From positions 1,798,001 to 1,862,000 of the forward strand of contig NZ_WWFG01000002.1 of NCBI RefSeq assembly GCF_026127265.1: a DNA stretch of 64,000 nt, in the 5' to 3' direction. Each line of letters opens with the position of its first letter. Position 1 is the first letter of the stretch. Origin of the DNA: Nostoc sp. KVJ3. Its GTDB lineage: Bacteria > Cyanobacteriota > Cyanobacteriia > Cyanobacteriales > Nostocaceae. A program made the translations under genes and the position numbers. The notes beneath the pieces are model-generated. The model was not told the origin of the DNA. It saw nothing but the letters and a program-made list of their open reading frames with translations, and did no database searches. This document shows positions 18,507 to 27,585 of the stretch, one piece after another.

Positions 18507-18547
18507 AGCTTAAGAGATGATGTTACACCACATTTGAATGGGAACCG

Positions 18548-18838
18548 CTATATTTCTTTCACCAAAACGTAAGGCTGAACGATGAGAGTATTAAATCGCT
18601 TACTGCGTTCAAGATTCCATGCTCCCACTTGTACTGTCGTGGGTTTGGTAACTAATTGCTCATCAATCCACTGTTGCACTGATGGAATGTCATCACTGGC
18701 GATCGCTACTCCAACATCCAGCAAGTTCAACTCAGGTGCTACTAAAATTACTGCATCTCGTTGTACATGAGGAATTAGCCACTCCCACTCTGCTTGATCT
18801 AAAATTTCTGTTAATTCTGCTCTTAAATCCGACATCAT
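18548..18838 (-). CDS. DUF2288 family protein
   Basis: 96 residues, soluble. It matches DUF2288 in length and in the sequence LRAELTEILDQAEWEWLIPHVQRDAVILV ... LDVGVAIASDDIPSVQQWI. This small family occurs in cyanobacteria and proteobacteria and has no known function. The protein begins MMSDL; either Met could be the start. Confidence 0.85.
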   Translation of the reverse strand: MMSDLRAELTEILDQAEWEWLIPHVQRDAVILVAPELNLLDVGVAIASDDIPSVQQWIDEQLVTKPTTVQVGAWNLERSKRFNTLIVQPYVLVKEI

Positions 18839-19421
18839 TCCTCAATTTCTATTGCCTAACAAACTATTTTACATTAATTACTACTCCCAACTTCCAATCT
18901 AACAGTAATCAAGTCATTTCGCTGACTAATAATGTAAATTATATGGCAAGAATGATCTCAATATTTTCGACTATCAATGACAATTTAAATTCAAAATCCA
19001 CTTTTTAGATTCAGAGAATAAGAAGGTCGGAATTTGAAAATTTTGCTTAAAAAATATAAGAAGACTTAATCAGATAATTTGATTGATTAACAATCTCTAA
19101 ATGAGTCGTGAAAAATATAGATAAGAAAACGAACCGCCAAGAACGCCAAGGACGCAAAGGGAAGAGAGAAAAAAGAGATATGTAATTTTCACAAATGATT
19201 TAGGACTGCTATACCTCTCTACGAAAGGTTGCGCCAACAGCAACGTTCAGTACAAGTGCCCAATTCCAAATTCCAAATATAGACATTAATTGTCTATTCT
19301 AGAAATAAGAGCATTTCGTAATTTGCCAGTACCGAATTGATGCTCAGGAATATCTGTATAATTGTATACGCAGTATTGCAGTATAGAAACTACTGGCAAT
19401 ATCTAGTTTTAGGACAATGTA
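18839..19421. other. Divergent spacer with a truncated MITE copy
   Basis: The region between DUF2288 and the M50 protease gene. From about 19105 to 19213 it carries family B sequence (GTGAAAAATATAGATAAG ... TTAGGACTGCTATA) without the left terminal repeat. No coding sequence or RNA is recognised in the rest. Confidence 0.6.
19105..19213. repeat. MITE-like element, family B (copy 2, truncated)
   Basis: It matches the complement of the copy at 6784-6895 over the core and the right end (CACAAATGATTTAGGACTGC). The matching left terminal repeat is missing, so this looks like a decayed copy. Confidence 0.65.
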
Positions 19422-20618
19422 ATGCAAACAAATTGGAAAATTGGGTCTTTATTTGGAATTCCCCTATTTTTAGACCCGTTATGGTTTGTAATTTTAGGGT
19501 TGGCAACCCTCAACTTTGGGGTAGCTTACCAGGAATGGGGGACTATCATCGCTTGGAGTGCTGGAATAGTTATGGCACTGCTGCTATTTGGTTCGGTATT
19601 GTTACATGAATTGGGTCACAGCTTGGTAGCCCGATCGCAAGGCATTAAAGTTAATTCAATTACTCTGTTTCTGTTTGGCGGGATTGCTGCTATTGAAGAA
19701 GAATCTAAAACTCCTTTCAAAGCCTTTCAAGTAGCGATCGCTGGCCCTGTGGTGAGTATCGGACTATTTTTCTTGCTCAGTCTGGGAGGTCTTGTCATCC
19801 CTGATACTAGCCCCCTCAGTGTTATGGTCGCAGATTTGGCGAGAATTAATTTGGTAGTGGCGCTATTTAACATGATTCCTGGCTTACCTCTAGATGGAGG
19901 ACAAGTATTAAAAGCAGCCCTCTGGCAAATAACAGGTAATCGTTTTCAAGCCGTACACTGGGCTGCAAGGGCTGGGCAGATTTTGGGCTATGGTGCGATC
20001 GCTCTCGGATTTGTTGTAGATTTCTTGACAAGGGAGTTAGCACTTGGTTTGTGGATTGCCCTGTTAGGTTGGTTTGCTGTTCGCAACGCTAGTACTTATG
20101 ACAACGTGACAACATTGCAAGAAAGCCTACTCAAGGTAGTGGCGGCTGACGCGATGACTCGTGACTTTCGCGTTATCGATGCTGACCAGACATTGCGCTC
20201 TTTTGCCGATTTATACTTGTTGGAAACCTCACCCTCACAGGTTTATTTTGCTGCTTCTGATGGACGTTATCGAGGTTTAGTTTCCATTGATGATTTTCGT
20301 GTAACCCAAAGAAGTGAATGGGAAACCCAAACCTTACATAGCATTGTGCATCCCCTAACAGAAATACCAACTGTTGCAGAAGCAACAACAATAGCTGAGG
20401 TAATTAACAAACTGGAAAATGAGCAGTTACCTCGAATTACCGTACTTTCTCCGGCTGGCGCTGTCGCTGGTGTAATTGATCGGGGTGATATTGTGCGATC
20501 GTTGGCACAAAAGTTAAACTTGCCAATAACGGATGCTGAAATCAAGCGGATCAAAGAAGAAGGTAGCTATCCGCCTGGGTTGCAACTGGGAGTAATTGCC
20601 AAATCAACTAAAAATTAA
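19422..20618 (+). CDS. Site-2 protease family (M50) membrane protease with CBS pair
   Basis: 398 residues. The N-terminal half is a membrane zinc protease with HELGH (residues 62-66) and the second metal motif NMIPGLPLDGG around residue 155-165, spread over about six helices. The C-terminal third (about 245-385) is a tandem CBS domain (DAMTRDFRVIDADQTL; LPRITVLSPAGAVAGVIDRGDIVRSL) that would bind an adenine nucleotide in the cytosol and may gate activity. S2Ps cut membrane-tethered regulators inside the bilayer; the substrate is unknown. A strong terminator follows. Confidence 0.93.
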   Translation: MQTNWKIGSLFGIPLFLDPLWFVILGLATLNFGVAYQEWGTIIAWSAGIVMALLLFGSVLLHELGHSLVARSQGIKVNSITLFLFGGIAAIEEESKTPFKAFQVAIAGPVVSIGLFFLLSLGGLVIPDTSPLSVMVADLARINLVVALFNMIPGLPLDGGQVLKAALWQITGNRFQAVHWAARAGQILGYGAIALGFVVDFLTRELALGLWIALLGWFAVRNASTYDNVTTLQESLLKVVAADAMTRDFRVIDADQTLRSFADLYLLETSPSQVYFAASDGRYRGLVSIDDFRVTQRSEWETQTLHSIVHPLTEIPTVAEATTIAEVINKLENEQLPRITVLSPAGAVAGVIDRGDIVRSLAQKLNLPITDAEIKRIKEEGSYPPGLQLGVIAKSTKN

Positions 20619-20711
20619 GTGTCATACCCTCGTCATAGTTTTGCAATAGATTCGTCAAAAGCTTGTGTGATATTGAACTTGGTATTTGGTTACAAAATGC
20701 TTTTTTTGGGT

Positions 20712-20748
20712 AAAAGGTAGGACTTCCTACCTTTTTTATTTTTTTTAA
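20712..20748 (+). terminator. Rho-independent terminator
   Basis: AAAAGGTAGGA-CT-TCCTACCTTTT hairpin followed by a long T-rich run, about 95 bases after the M50 protease stop. Confidence 0.85.
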
Positions 20749-20878
20749 GTATGGCGTTACCAATCAGCCCATTATAGATATCGGTTCAGATAATTAAAAA
20801 ATTAAATTAAAACTTCCAGTTTAAAGTGAGTAAAATGTAGAGACATGATATACTACGTCTCTCACTTACCCTGGTTTT

Positions 20879-22249
20879 ATGGCACTGCCAATTGTTGCAA
20901 TTATCGGACGCCCAAATGTGGGCAAATCCACCCTGGTTAATCGACTCGCCGGGGAACAAACGGCGATTGTCCATGATGAACCGGGAGTGACACGCGATCG
21001 CACCTACATGCCAGCTTTCTGGAATGGTCGCGAATTTTTAGTCGTAGATACTGGTGGTTTAGTCTTTAATGATGATACCGAATTTTTACCACTAATTCGC
21101 CAACAGGCAATGACAGCCCTAGCAGAAGCCTGTGCCGCGATTTTTGTGGTCGATGGTCAAACAGGCCCCACATCGGCAGACCAAGAAATCGCCGAATGGA
21201 TGCGCCAACAACGCGTACCTGTGCTACTAACTGTAAATAAATGTGAATCTCCAGACCAAGGCTTAATGCAAGCTGCCGAGTTTTGGGAATTGGGATTAGG
21301 CGAACCTTACCCCATCTCCGCGATTCATGGCAGTGGCACAGGAGAGTTACTCGACGAGTTAGTTAGTCACATCCCTGCTGTTGAAGACATCCCCGAAACT
21401 AATGAAATTAAAGTAGCAATTGTGGGTCGTCCGAATGTAGGCAAATCGAGCTTACTCAATTCTTTTGTCGGCGAAGAGAGGGCAATTGTCAGCCCAATTT
21501 CTGGTACAACCCGCGATGCGATTGATACCGTCATTGAACGAGACGGGCAAACCTACCGCTTAATTGACACCGCCGGGATTCGCAAAAAGAAACATATAGA
21601 ATACGGTACAGAATTCTTTAGTATTAACCGGGCTTTCAAAGCGATTCGTCGCGCCGACGTGGTTTTATTAGTAATAGATGCTGTAGATGGAGTCACCGAG
21701 CAAGACCAAAAATTAGCCGGGCGGATTATCGAAGAAGGTCGAGCTTGCATCATCGTCGTTAATAAGTGGGATGCTGTCGAAAAAGACTCTTACACAATCT
21801 ACGACTACGAAAAAACTCTGCAATCACGGTTACATTTTACCGAATGGGCAGAAACCATTTTTGTGAGTGCCTTATCAGGACAACGAGTAGAAAAGATTCT
21901 CGAATTGGTGAAAACGGCGGCTGAATCACACAAACGCCGTGTCAGCACATCAGTTATTAACGAAGTATTAACAGATGCTGTTAGTTGGCATTCACCGCCA
22001 GCATCCCGTGGTGGTCGTCAGGGTAAAATTTATTATGGTACACAAGTAAGTAGCCAACCACCAACGATCGCACTATTCGTCAATGATTCCAAGCGGTTCA
22101 ACGACAACTACCGTCGCTACATTGAACGCCAATTCCGGCAACAGCTAGGATTTAAAGGCACGCCCATTATTTTACTTTGGCGCAGCAAAAAAGTCCGTGA
22201 TGCCGAAATTGGTAACGTTAATAGAGCAACTCGCGTCAAAATAAGTTAG
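20879..22249 (+). CDS. der: Ribosome biogenesis GTPase Der (EngA)
   Basis: 456 residues with two Era-like GTPase domains in tandem and a C-terminal KH-like domain, the family arrangement. The first G1 is GRPNVGKST (residues 10-18) with DTGG; the second is GRPNVGKSS with DTAG and NKWD. Der acts in 50S subunit maturation and is essential in most bacteria. The start ATG at 20879 gives the expected MALPIVAIIGRPNVGK. An 8-bp stem hairpin (AGACGCGA/TCGCGTCT, 22251-22270) follows directly. Confidence 0.97.
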   Translation: MALPIVAIIGRPNVGKSTLVNRLAGEQTAIVHDEPGVTRDRTYMPAFWNGREFLVVDTGGLVFNDDTEFLPLIRQQAMTALAEACAAIFVVDGQTGPTSADQEIAEWMRQQRVPVLLTVNKCESPDQGLMQAAEFWELGLGEPYPISAIHGSGTGELLDELVSHIPAVEDIPETNEIKVAIVGRPNVGKSSLLNSFVGEERAIVSPISGTTRDAIDTVIERDGQTYRLIDTAGIRKKKHIEYGTEFFSINRAFKAIRRADVVLLVIDAVDGVTEQDQKLAGRIIEEGRACIIVVNKWDAVEKDSYTIYDYEKTLQSRLHFTEWAETIFVSALSGQRVEKILELVKTAAESHKRRVSTSVINEVLTDAVSWHSPPASRGGRQGKIYYGTQVSSQPPTIALFVNDSKRFNDNYRRYIERQFRQQLGFKGTPIILLWRSKKVRDAEIGNVNRATRVKIS

Positions 22250-22250
22250 G

Positions 22251-22270
22251 AGACGCGATTCATCGCGTCT
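22251..22270 (+). terminator. Hairpin after der
   Basis: AGACGCGA-TTCA-TCGCGTCT, starting next to the stop codon. There is no T-run, so it may be a dispersed repeat that works only as a weak terminator. Confidence 0.4.
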
Positions 22271-22423
22271 GTACAAGAGGCACGATTAATTGCATCTGTA
22301 TAGGAGTTATGAGTTAAAGTCAAAATTGCTTGCTAACTACAGAACCCTATCGACTAGAGTTTGATAGCGGCACAAGGTGAAAGTCATGAGTTTAAGTCAA
22401 AACTCCTAACTCCTTACTCCTTA

Positions 22424-22533
22424 TACCAATTTAATGTGAAGCTGCACTAAATGAGTAAATCTCTATTCTTGGCGCTCTTGGCGTACTTGGCGGTTCGTTT
22501 AATATTCTGTGCATCTTCATACAGAATTGGTAT
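22424..22533. repeat. MITE-like element, family E
   Basis: 110 bp with inverted ends ATACCAATTTAATGTGAAGC and its near-complement at CTTCATACAGAATTGGTAT. The core contains TTGGCGTACTTGGCGGTTCG, shared with family B. Both flanks are CTCCTTACTC-type spacer repeat, so it seems inserted into a repeat tract. It ends 23 bases before the next gene. Confidence 0.7.
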
Positions 22534-22556
22534 TACTCCTTACTCTTAACTCTAAA

Positions 22557-23471
22557 ATGGATTTATTGCGATCGCTGCCACTTGGACTTTATTTAGAACA
22601 ACCCCAAACTTGGCTGCATAAAATCGATCCGCGAGTCAAGTTTGCCTGGTTGATGAGCTTTTTAACTAGCTATGTTTTAGCTAACAACTTTTGGCGGGTA
22701 CTGCTAGTTGTGGTATTGATTCTTGCCACCTTGATTGCTAAGATTCCCCGTCGAGTATGGCAACAGCAAATGGGCTGGCTATTAATGCTATCGTTTTTTG
22801 TCTTAGCGATCGGAGCAATCAGCCCTGATGGAATGGGTGTAGATTATCAGCCACGTATACCAGCCAATGAACAAATATTAACCAAACAAGCAAACTCCAA
22901 TAATACTGTTCAAGAGCAAGCAAGCGATCGCAAAAAATATAGTTATGTGCTATTTCACAAAGGCCCAGTCAAAGTAACTCGTCGCTCCTTGGATTTAGCT
23001 GTACGCCTGAGTACACTTATATTTACCGTGATTTACAGCACCAACCTGTATCTGCTGACAACCGCACCAGAAGAAATCACATCTGGCATAGAAAGCCTCA
23101 TGCAACCCCTGCGACGCTTCAAGTTACCTGTCACAGAAATTGCTTTAACTTTAACCTTATCCTTGCGCTTTATTCCCCTGGTTTTAGAAGAAGTGCAAAA
23201 CTTATTTCGCTCCGTGATGACAAGGGCAATTAACTGGAAAAAGCTGGGATTGAAAGGAGGATTCAAAGTTTGGATGACAGTCGCAGAGAGGCTTTTAGAA
23301 AATCTCCTCTTGCGAGCCGATCAAATGGCGAATGCAATGATGGTGCGGGGTTTTACCAGTCCCAACGAGCATCGAGTCCAGTGGCACGACTTACGATTCA
23401 AAGGGCGTGACTGGTTAGCTATTTTAAGTTTAATTTTATTCTGGGGAATACGCCTAGCCATAGGAACTTAG
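22557..23471 (+). CDS. EcfT/CbiQ-family energy-coupling transporter transmembrane protein
   Basis: 304 residues from the ATG at 22557 (MDLLRSLPLGLYL); the upstream start at 22509 would begin inside the repeat. Membrane helices occur near 30-80 and 130-150. A typical EcfT coupling region follows (LRFIPLVLEEVQNLFRSVMTRA, and MANAMMVRGF, the A-R-G motif), then a last C-terminal helix. EcfT couples ATPase subunits to a substrate-binding S component for uptake of vitamins or metals. Neither partner is adjacent, so the substrate cannot be named. Confidence 0.88.
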   Translation: MDLLRSLPLGLYLEQPQTWLHKIDPRVKFAWLMSFLTSYVLANNFWRVLLVVVLILATLIAKIPRRVWQQQMGWLLMLSFFVLAIGAISPDGMGVDYQPRIPANEQILTKQANSNNTVQEQASDRKKYSYVLFHKGPVKVTRRSLDLAVRLSTLIFTVIYSTNLYLLTTAPEEITSGIESLMQPLRRFKLPVTEIALTLTLSLRFIPLVLEEVQNLFRSVMTRAINWKKLGLKGGFKVWMTVAERLLENLLLRADQMANAMMVRGFTSPNEHRVQWHDLRFKGRDWLAILSLILFWGIRLAIGT

Positions 23472-23594
23472 GTCTCATTTTGCACCAAGGAAATGGTAAG
23501 AGGTAATTATATTTTGTCAGTGGTCAGTAGTCGTAGTTATTTGTACTCACTACTGAAAACTGTTAACTAACTATTGACAACATTTATAAACAGT

Positions 23595-25091
23595 ATGATT
23601 AAGGCTTGGTATTGGCGATCGCTACCCTTAGAAAAGCGTACAGGTTCAGAAATCTTTGCTGCTCTTTTTCGCCCCACCGCCGCGCCAGGAATTGCAACCC
23701 TACTAGAAAGTCCCTACCCAACGCCAATCGATCATCCCCAACTCAGTCGATATTCTATCTGTGCAGGTACTCCCCGCCTAGTCGATGGCATCCCCCAGAT
23801 GTGGACACCAGAAGTAGGAGAGGTTTTTCCCTTCTTAGAAATGTTATTACAGCAAGGGCTAGAAAGAGATGAGGAGGACAAGGAGACAAGGAGACAAGGA
23901 GACAAGGGAGATAAGCAATGCCCCATGCCCCATACCCCACCCCTGGATCTCCCCTTTACAGGTGGTTGGTTCGGTTGGCTAGGTTATGATGCGGCATGGG
24001 AAATTGAACAGTTACCCCATGAAAAAATTGATCCCTTAGCATTTCCTGTAGCTTTTTGGTATGAACCAGATTGTTTTGCCGTTTTAGATCACGCGCAACA
24101 ACTTCTTTGGCTAGCCGCCAGTGATGCAAGTGGACTTGATGGGTTACAGGAAAAACTAGAAAAAAGACGAAGCGATGAAGGAGATGGGGAGATAGGGAAA
24201 ATAACCAATGCCCCATCTTCTCCTGTGTTTTTGACATTGCAGGCAGATTATGAAACAGCCGTAAACCAAGTAAAAAAATATATTCAAGCTGGAGACATCT
24301 TTCAGGCAAATCTTTCGTTGCGATTTCAAGCCTCAACATCGGCTTCTGGTTGGGAAATTTACCAAGCCTTGCAAAAAATCAATCCTTCGCCTTTTGCCAG
24401 CTATTGGCAAACGCCTTGGGGAGAAGTAATCAGTTGTTCGCCAGAACGATTGGTAATGTTGCAAAATCGGCAAGCTGAAACCAGACCGATCGCTGGGACG
24501 CGATCGCGTGGTGTCACACTAGAACAAGATATGCAACTGGCACAAGATTTACTCAGCAACACCAAAGAACGCGCAGAGCATATCATGCTAGTGGATTTGG
24601 AACGCAATGATTTAGGGCGAGTTTGTGAATGGGGAACGGTTACTGTTGACGAATTGCTGACAATTGAGCGATATAGCCATGTTATGCATCTTGTCAGCAA
24701 CATCAAAGGCACTTTAAAAAGCCAATATACTGCCATTGATTTGATTCGCGCCACGTTCCCAGGTGGCACAATCACAGGCTGTCCCAAAGTCCGTTGTATG
24801 GAAATTATTGAAGAACTAGAACCAGTGCGACGCAGCTTGTTCTACGGTTCCTGTGGCTATTTAGATTGGCGTGGTAACTTAGATTTAAATATCTTCATCC
24901 GCACCCTGCTACTAGCTCCCACATCTCAACCAACACAAGAAGAATCCCTTTCTGGTTACTCAGCACTCAACACCGTCTGGGGACAAGTTGGTGCGGGAAT
25001 TGTCGCAGATAGCGATCCTGAGAAAGAATGGTATGAATCTCTGCACAAAGCCCAAGCACAATTGGCAGCACTGAAAATACATAATCAATAG
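23595..25091 (+). CDS. pabB: Aminodeoxychorismate/anthranilate synthase component I (PabB-like)
   Basis: About 498 residues from the ATG at 23595. The chorismate-binding domain fills the C-terminal half: ISCSPERLV, TRPIAGTRSRG, KERAEHIMLVDLERNDLGRV, THE HVMHLVSNIKG segment, FPGGTITGCPKVRCMEIIEELEP and GQVGAGIVADSDPEKEW. It converts chorismate with ammonia, for folate (PabB) or tryptophan (TrpE); the PIAGT motif and overall pattern favour PabB. Two stretches look like spacer repeats inserted in frame: 23868-23945 (GGAGACAAGGAGACAAGG then GCCCCATGCCCCAT) and about 24170-24225. These lengthen variable loops between conserved blocks. Confidence 0.85.
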   Translation: MIKAWYWRSLPLEKRTGSEIFAALFRPTAAPGIATLLESPYPTPIDHPQLSRYSICAGTPRLVDGIPQMWTPEVGEVFPFLEMLLQQGLERDEEDKETRRQGDKGDKQCPMPHTPPLDLPFTGGWFGWLGYDAAWEIEQLPHEKIDPLAFPVAFWYEPDCFAVLDHAQQLLWLAASDASGLDGLQEKLEKRRSDEGDGEIGKITNAPSSPVFLTLQADYETAVNQVKKYIQAGDIFQANLSLRFQASTSASGWEIYQALQKINPSPFASYWQTPWGEVISCSPERLVMLQNRQAETRPIAGTRSRGVTLEQDMQLAQDLLSNTKERAEHIMLVDLERNDLGRVCEWGTVTVDELLTIERYSHVMHLVSNIKGTLKSQYTAIDLIRATFPGGTITGCPKVRCMEIIEELEPVRRSLFYGSCGYLDWRGNLDLNIFIRTLLLAPTSQPTQEESLSGYSALNTVWGQVGAGIVADSDPEKEWYESLHKAQAQLAALKIHNQ

Positions 25092-25591
25092 GGAATGGGG
25101 AATGGGGAAGAAGGAAGGGAGCAGGGGGCAGGGGGAGCAGGGGGAGCAGAATTAATAACCAATGCCCAATGCCCAATTTTGTGCCATTTAGCCACAGTTG
25201 TGGCAGTATGGAAAGAAGTTGAAAAGTTCACTGTTGCCATTGGGAACTTAAAAGGGTGTTTTCCATTGCTACGTGGAACTTTTAACAAGAGGAGCAGGAC
25301 TATTTTGCACCTTGTCCCTACAGATTAGTAAATTGAAGTCACCAAAGCAGATGGTGATATTTCTGAACCAGCCTCTACTCTCTCAATCTACGCTTTGCGG
25401 CTTCTGTTGTACCATTCCGCTTCACTACCACTAGCTTCATCTGCCAATTAGAAACTAGATCAAGGTCTTCGTAACCGCAGTTTTGCATTTTAAGCAAATA
25501 TTCTGACGAATGTTGGTATTATCGTCTGAATGTTTGGAATTCACTGCGAAAAGATATATATACTCCACCTTGACTACACCTTGACTCTTAA
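25092..25591. other. Spacer with G-rich low-complexity repeat
   Basis: 25090-25180 holds GGGGAATGGGG / GCAGGGGGAGCAGGGGG repeat ending in CCAATGCCCAATGCCC, the same vocabulary seen inside pabB. The remainder (25200-25590) precedes pipX and should contain its promoter, but I see no firm regulatory element. Confidence 0.6.
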
Positions 25592-25870
25592 ATGAATCCA
25601 GAAAACGCAGAAACTTACATAAACCATCCAACTTGGGGTTTACTCTACAAAATCTGTATGGTTGATGAAACCCAGGATTTGTTCACCACACTTTATGCCC
25701 AGCGCCTGTTTTTTTTGGTGGCAAATGATGTTAAAGGTGTTAAATTCCAGCCTATAGGACGGACTGAGGCGAGAATGATGTTGGAAAATCGCTTACGTAC
25801 TCTGCGGCGCAGTGGACATTCTCAGGAGTACGATCAGCTTCAGAGTGTTTTCCAACGCACCTTCCAATGA
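25592..25870 (+). CDS. pipX: PipX, PII-interacting coactivator of NtcA
   Basis: 92 residues, the usual length. It has the N-terminal Tudor-like region (HPTWGLLYKICMVDETQDLFTTLYAQRLFFLV) and two C-terminal helices (RTEARMMLENRLRTLRRSG). PipX shuttles between PII (nitrogen excess) and the transcription factor NtcA (nitrogen limitation, 2-oxoglutarate bound), so it links carbon/nitrogen status to gene expression. The stop overlaps the next start (ATGA), giving the classic pipX-pipY operon. Confidence 0.97.
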   Translation: MNPENAETYINHPTWGLLYKICMVDETQDLFTTLYAQRLFFLVANDVKGVKFQPIGRTEARMMLENRLRTLRRSGHSQEYDQLQSVFQRTFQ

Positions 25871-26535
25871 GCAGTTCGATTTCTGAACGTATTGTTTCCA
25901 TTCGCTCTTCCCTACCAACTTCAGTCAAATTGATTGCTGTTAGCAAACAAGTTTCTGCTCAGGCCATTCGGTCTGCATACTCCGCAGGAATTCGTGATTT
26001 TGCGGAGAGTCGTATCCAAGAAGCTGCCAGCAAACAAGCCGAGTTGCAAGACTTGCCTGATATTACCTGGCACTTTATTGGACATTTGCAAAGCAATAAG
26101 GCCAAAAAAGCCATTGAACAATTCCCCTGGATTCACTCTGTAGACAATTTGAAGTTGGCACAGCGTTTAGATCAATTAGCGCAACAGCTAGGAGTGAGTC
26201 CCCAAATTTGCTTGCAAGTGAAAATTCTCCCCGATCCCAACAAGTCTGGTTGGAGTGTGCCGGAACTTTTGGCTGATTTACCCACACTCAATCAATACAA
26301 AAGTTTACAAATTCAAGGTTTGATGACAATTCCGCCTTCAGGATTAAATGATTCGGAAATTTTGAATGTATTTAATCTCAATCGGGAGCTAGCAAAGAAA
26401 ATCCGGGAGCAAAACTGGTCGCACATAAAAATGCAGCACTTGTCTATGGGTATGTCAGGCGACTACGAACTAGCAGTGCAAGCAGGTGCAACGATGGTAC
26501 GATTAGGAACTATATTGTTTGGCGATCGCTCTTAG
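25867..26535 (+). CDS. pipY: PipY, PLP-binding homeostasis protein (YggS/PLPBP family)
   Basis: 222 residues of alanine-racemase-like TIM barrel. Lys27 in LIAVSKQVS is the expected Schiff-base lysine. HFIGHLQSNKAKKA, SGWSVPEL, QGLMTIPP and LSMGMSGDYELAVQAGATMVRLGTILFG are the family motifs. Members carry pyridoxal phosphate without a known reaction and keep vitamin B6 and amino-acid pools in balance. Start is the ATG overlapping pipX by four bases, implying translational coupling. Confidence 0.96.
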   Translation: MSSSISERIVSIRSSLPTSVKLIAVSKQVSAQAIRSAYSAGIRDFAESRIQEAASKQAELQDLPDITWHFIGHLQSNKAKKAIEQFPWIHSVDNLKLAQRLDQLAQQLGVSPQICLQVKILPDPNKSGWSVPELLADLPTLNQYKSLQIQGLMTIPPSGLNDSEILNVFNLNRELAKKIREQNWSHIKMQHLSMGMSGDYELAVQAGATMVRLGTILFGDRS

Positions 26536-26901
26536 TAGATTAACTATGAGCCTTGCAGGTCAGTATTAATAGAAGATCAGGATTTTTTGACAAGAATTTT
26601 GTAAGAGACTGTTGCAATCCGAAACAAAGGATATAGTATTGACAAGAGCAATCGCCAAGAGAAAATGGGGTATAAAGAACTTTCCTTCGGATAAACCTTA
26701 GGATATAATCTTGACTCATTATTATGTTTAGGCGATGCACAGACCTTTCCAATAAGTGTCAGTTCATCGCCAAAACCCGTAGTATGGGCTACAAATAGCA
26801 ATACACTTGCTGAAGTATCCACCGATGTAGCGATCGCTCCTACTCAATCAATCCTCAGCCAAGTCAATACAGGCTATTCGCACCAGGAGAGTACATAGAC
26901 A
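26536..26901. other. Spacer upstream of sepF
   Basis: 366 bases with no ORF or RNA recognised. A TATAAT-like hexamer lies near 26703. AGGAGAG at 26884-26890 is a good ribosome binding site for sepF. Confidence 0.5.
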
Positions 26902-27504
26902 ATGAACAACATCTTTTCCAAACTCAGAGACTTTGTAGGTCTAAATGAGCAAGTGGAATACGAGTATTACGAAGAAGAACCAGAAACAGATAATAATTAC
27001 CAAAATCTGTATCAGCAAGAAAATCCTCAACCCCCAGCCCCACAAGAGAGCGCAACCGCTCAAAATCGACGCTGGCGGGAACCAGTGCCTACAATGGGAG
27101 ATGATATCGCAGCAGGTTCAAAGCCAATGGGGAATGTGATTGGTATGCCAGGAGCAATTAACGGAATTTCGGAAGTTTTAGTCCTCGAACCACGCACCTT
27201 TGAAGAAATGCCCCAGGCAATTCAAGCGTTGCGAGAACGGAAGTCAGTGGTATTAAATCTGACAATTATGGATCCAGATCAAGCTCAACGAGCAGTAGAT
27301 TTTGTTGCGGGTGGTACTTACGCACTAGATGGACATCAAGAGCGCATCGGTGAGAGCATCTTCTTGTTTACGCCAAGTTGTGTCCAAGTTAGTACCCAAG
27401 GTGGCGTTCTTCATGAAGTACCACAACCGCCAGCACGTCCCTCTCGTCCTACAGGTTCTCCCAATCAAACCTGGGGCAACGAAACTAACCGGATGGCACA
27501 ATAA
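26902..27504 (+). CDS. sepF: Cell division protein SepF (Cdv2)
   Basis: 200 residues. A short amphipathic N-terminus (MNNIFSKLRDFVGL) would bind membrane. An acidic/Gln-rich linker follows (about 20-65), then the SepF core (about 90-175: VLVLEPRTFEEMPQAIQALR, VVLNLTIMDPDQAQRAVDFVAGGTYALDG, GESIFLFTPS). SepF tethers FtsZ filaments to the membrane and replaces FtsA in cyanobacteria. Its place between pipY and proC is the conserved cyanobacterial order. Confidence 0.96.
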   Translation: MNNIFSKLRDFVGLNEQVEYEYYEEEPETDNNYQNLYQQENPQPPAPQESATAQNRRWREPVPTMGDDIAAGSKPMGNVIGMPGAINGISEVLVLEPRTFEEMPQAIQALRERKSVVLNLTIMDPDQAQRAVDFVAGGTYALDGHQERIGESIFLFTPSCVQVSTQGGVLHEVPQPPARPSRPTGSPNQTWGNETNRMAQ

Positions 27505-27585
27505 AGTTAAATTAATTAAAAGTAAAGAGTCAAGGGTCAAGAGTCTAAATTCAAATTATTGACTCTTGACCCTTAACTCTTGACT

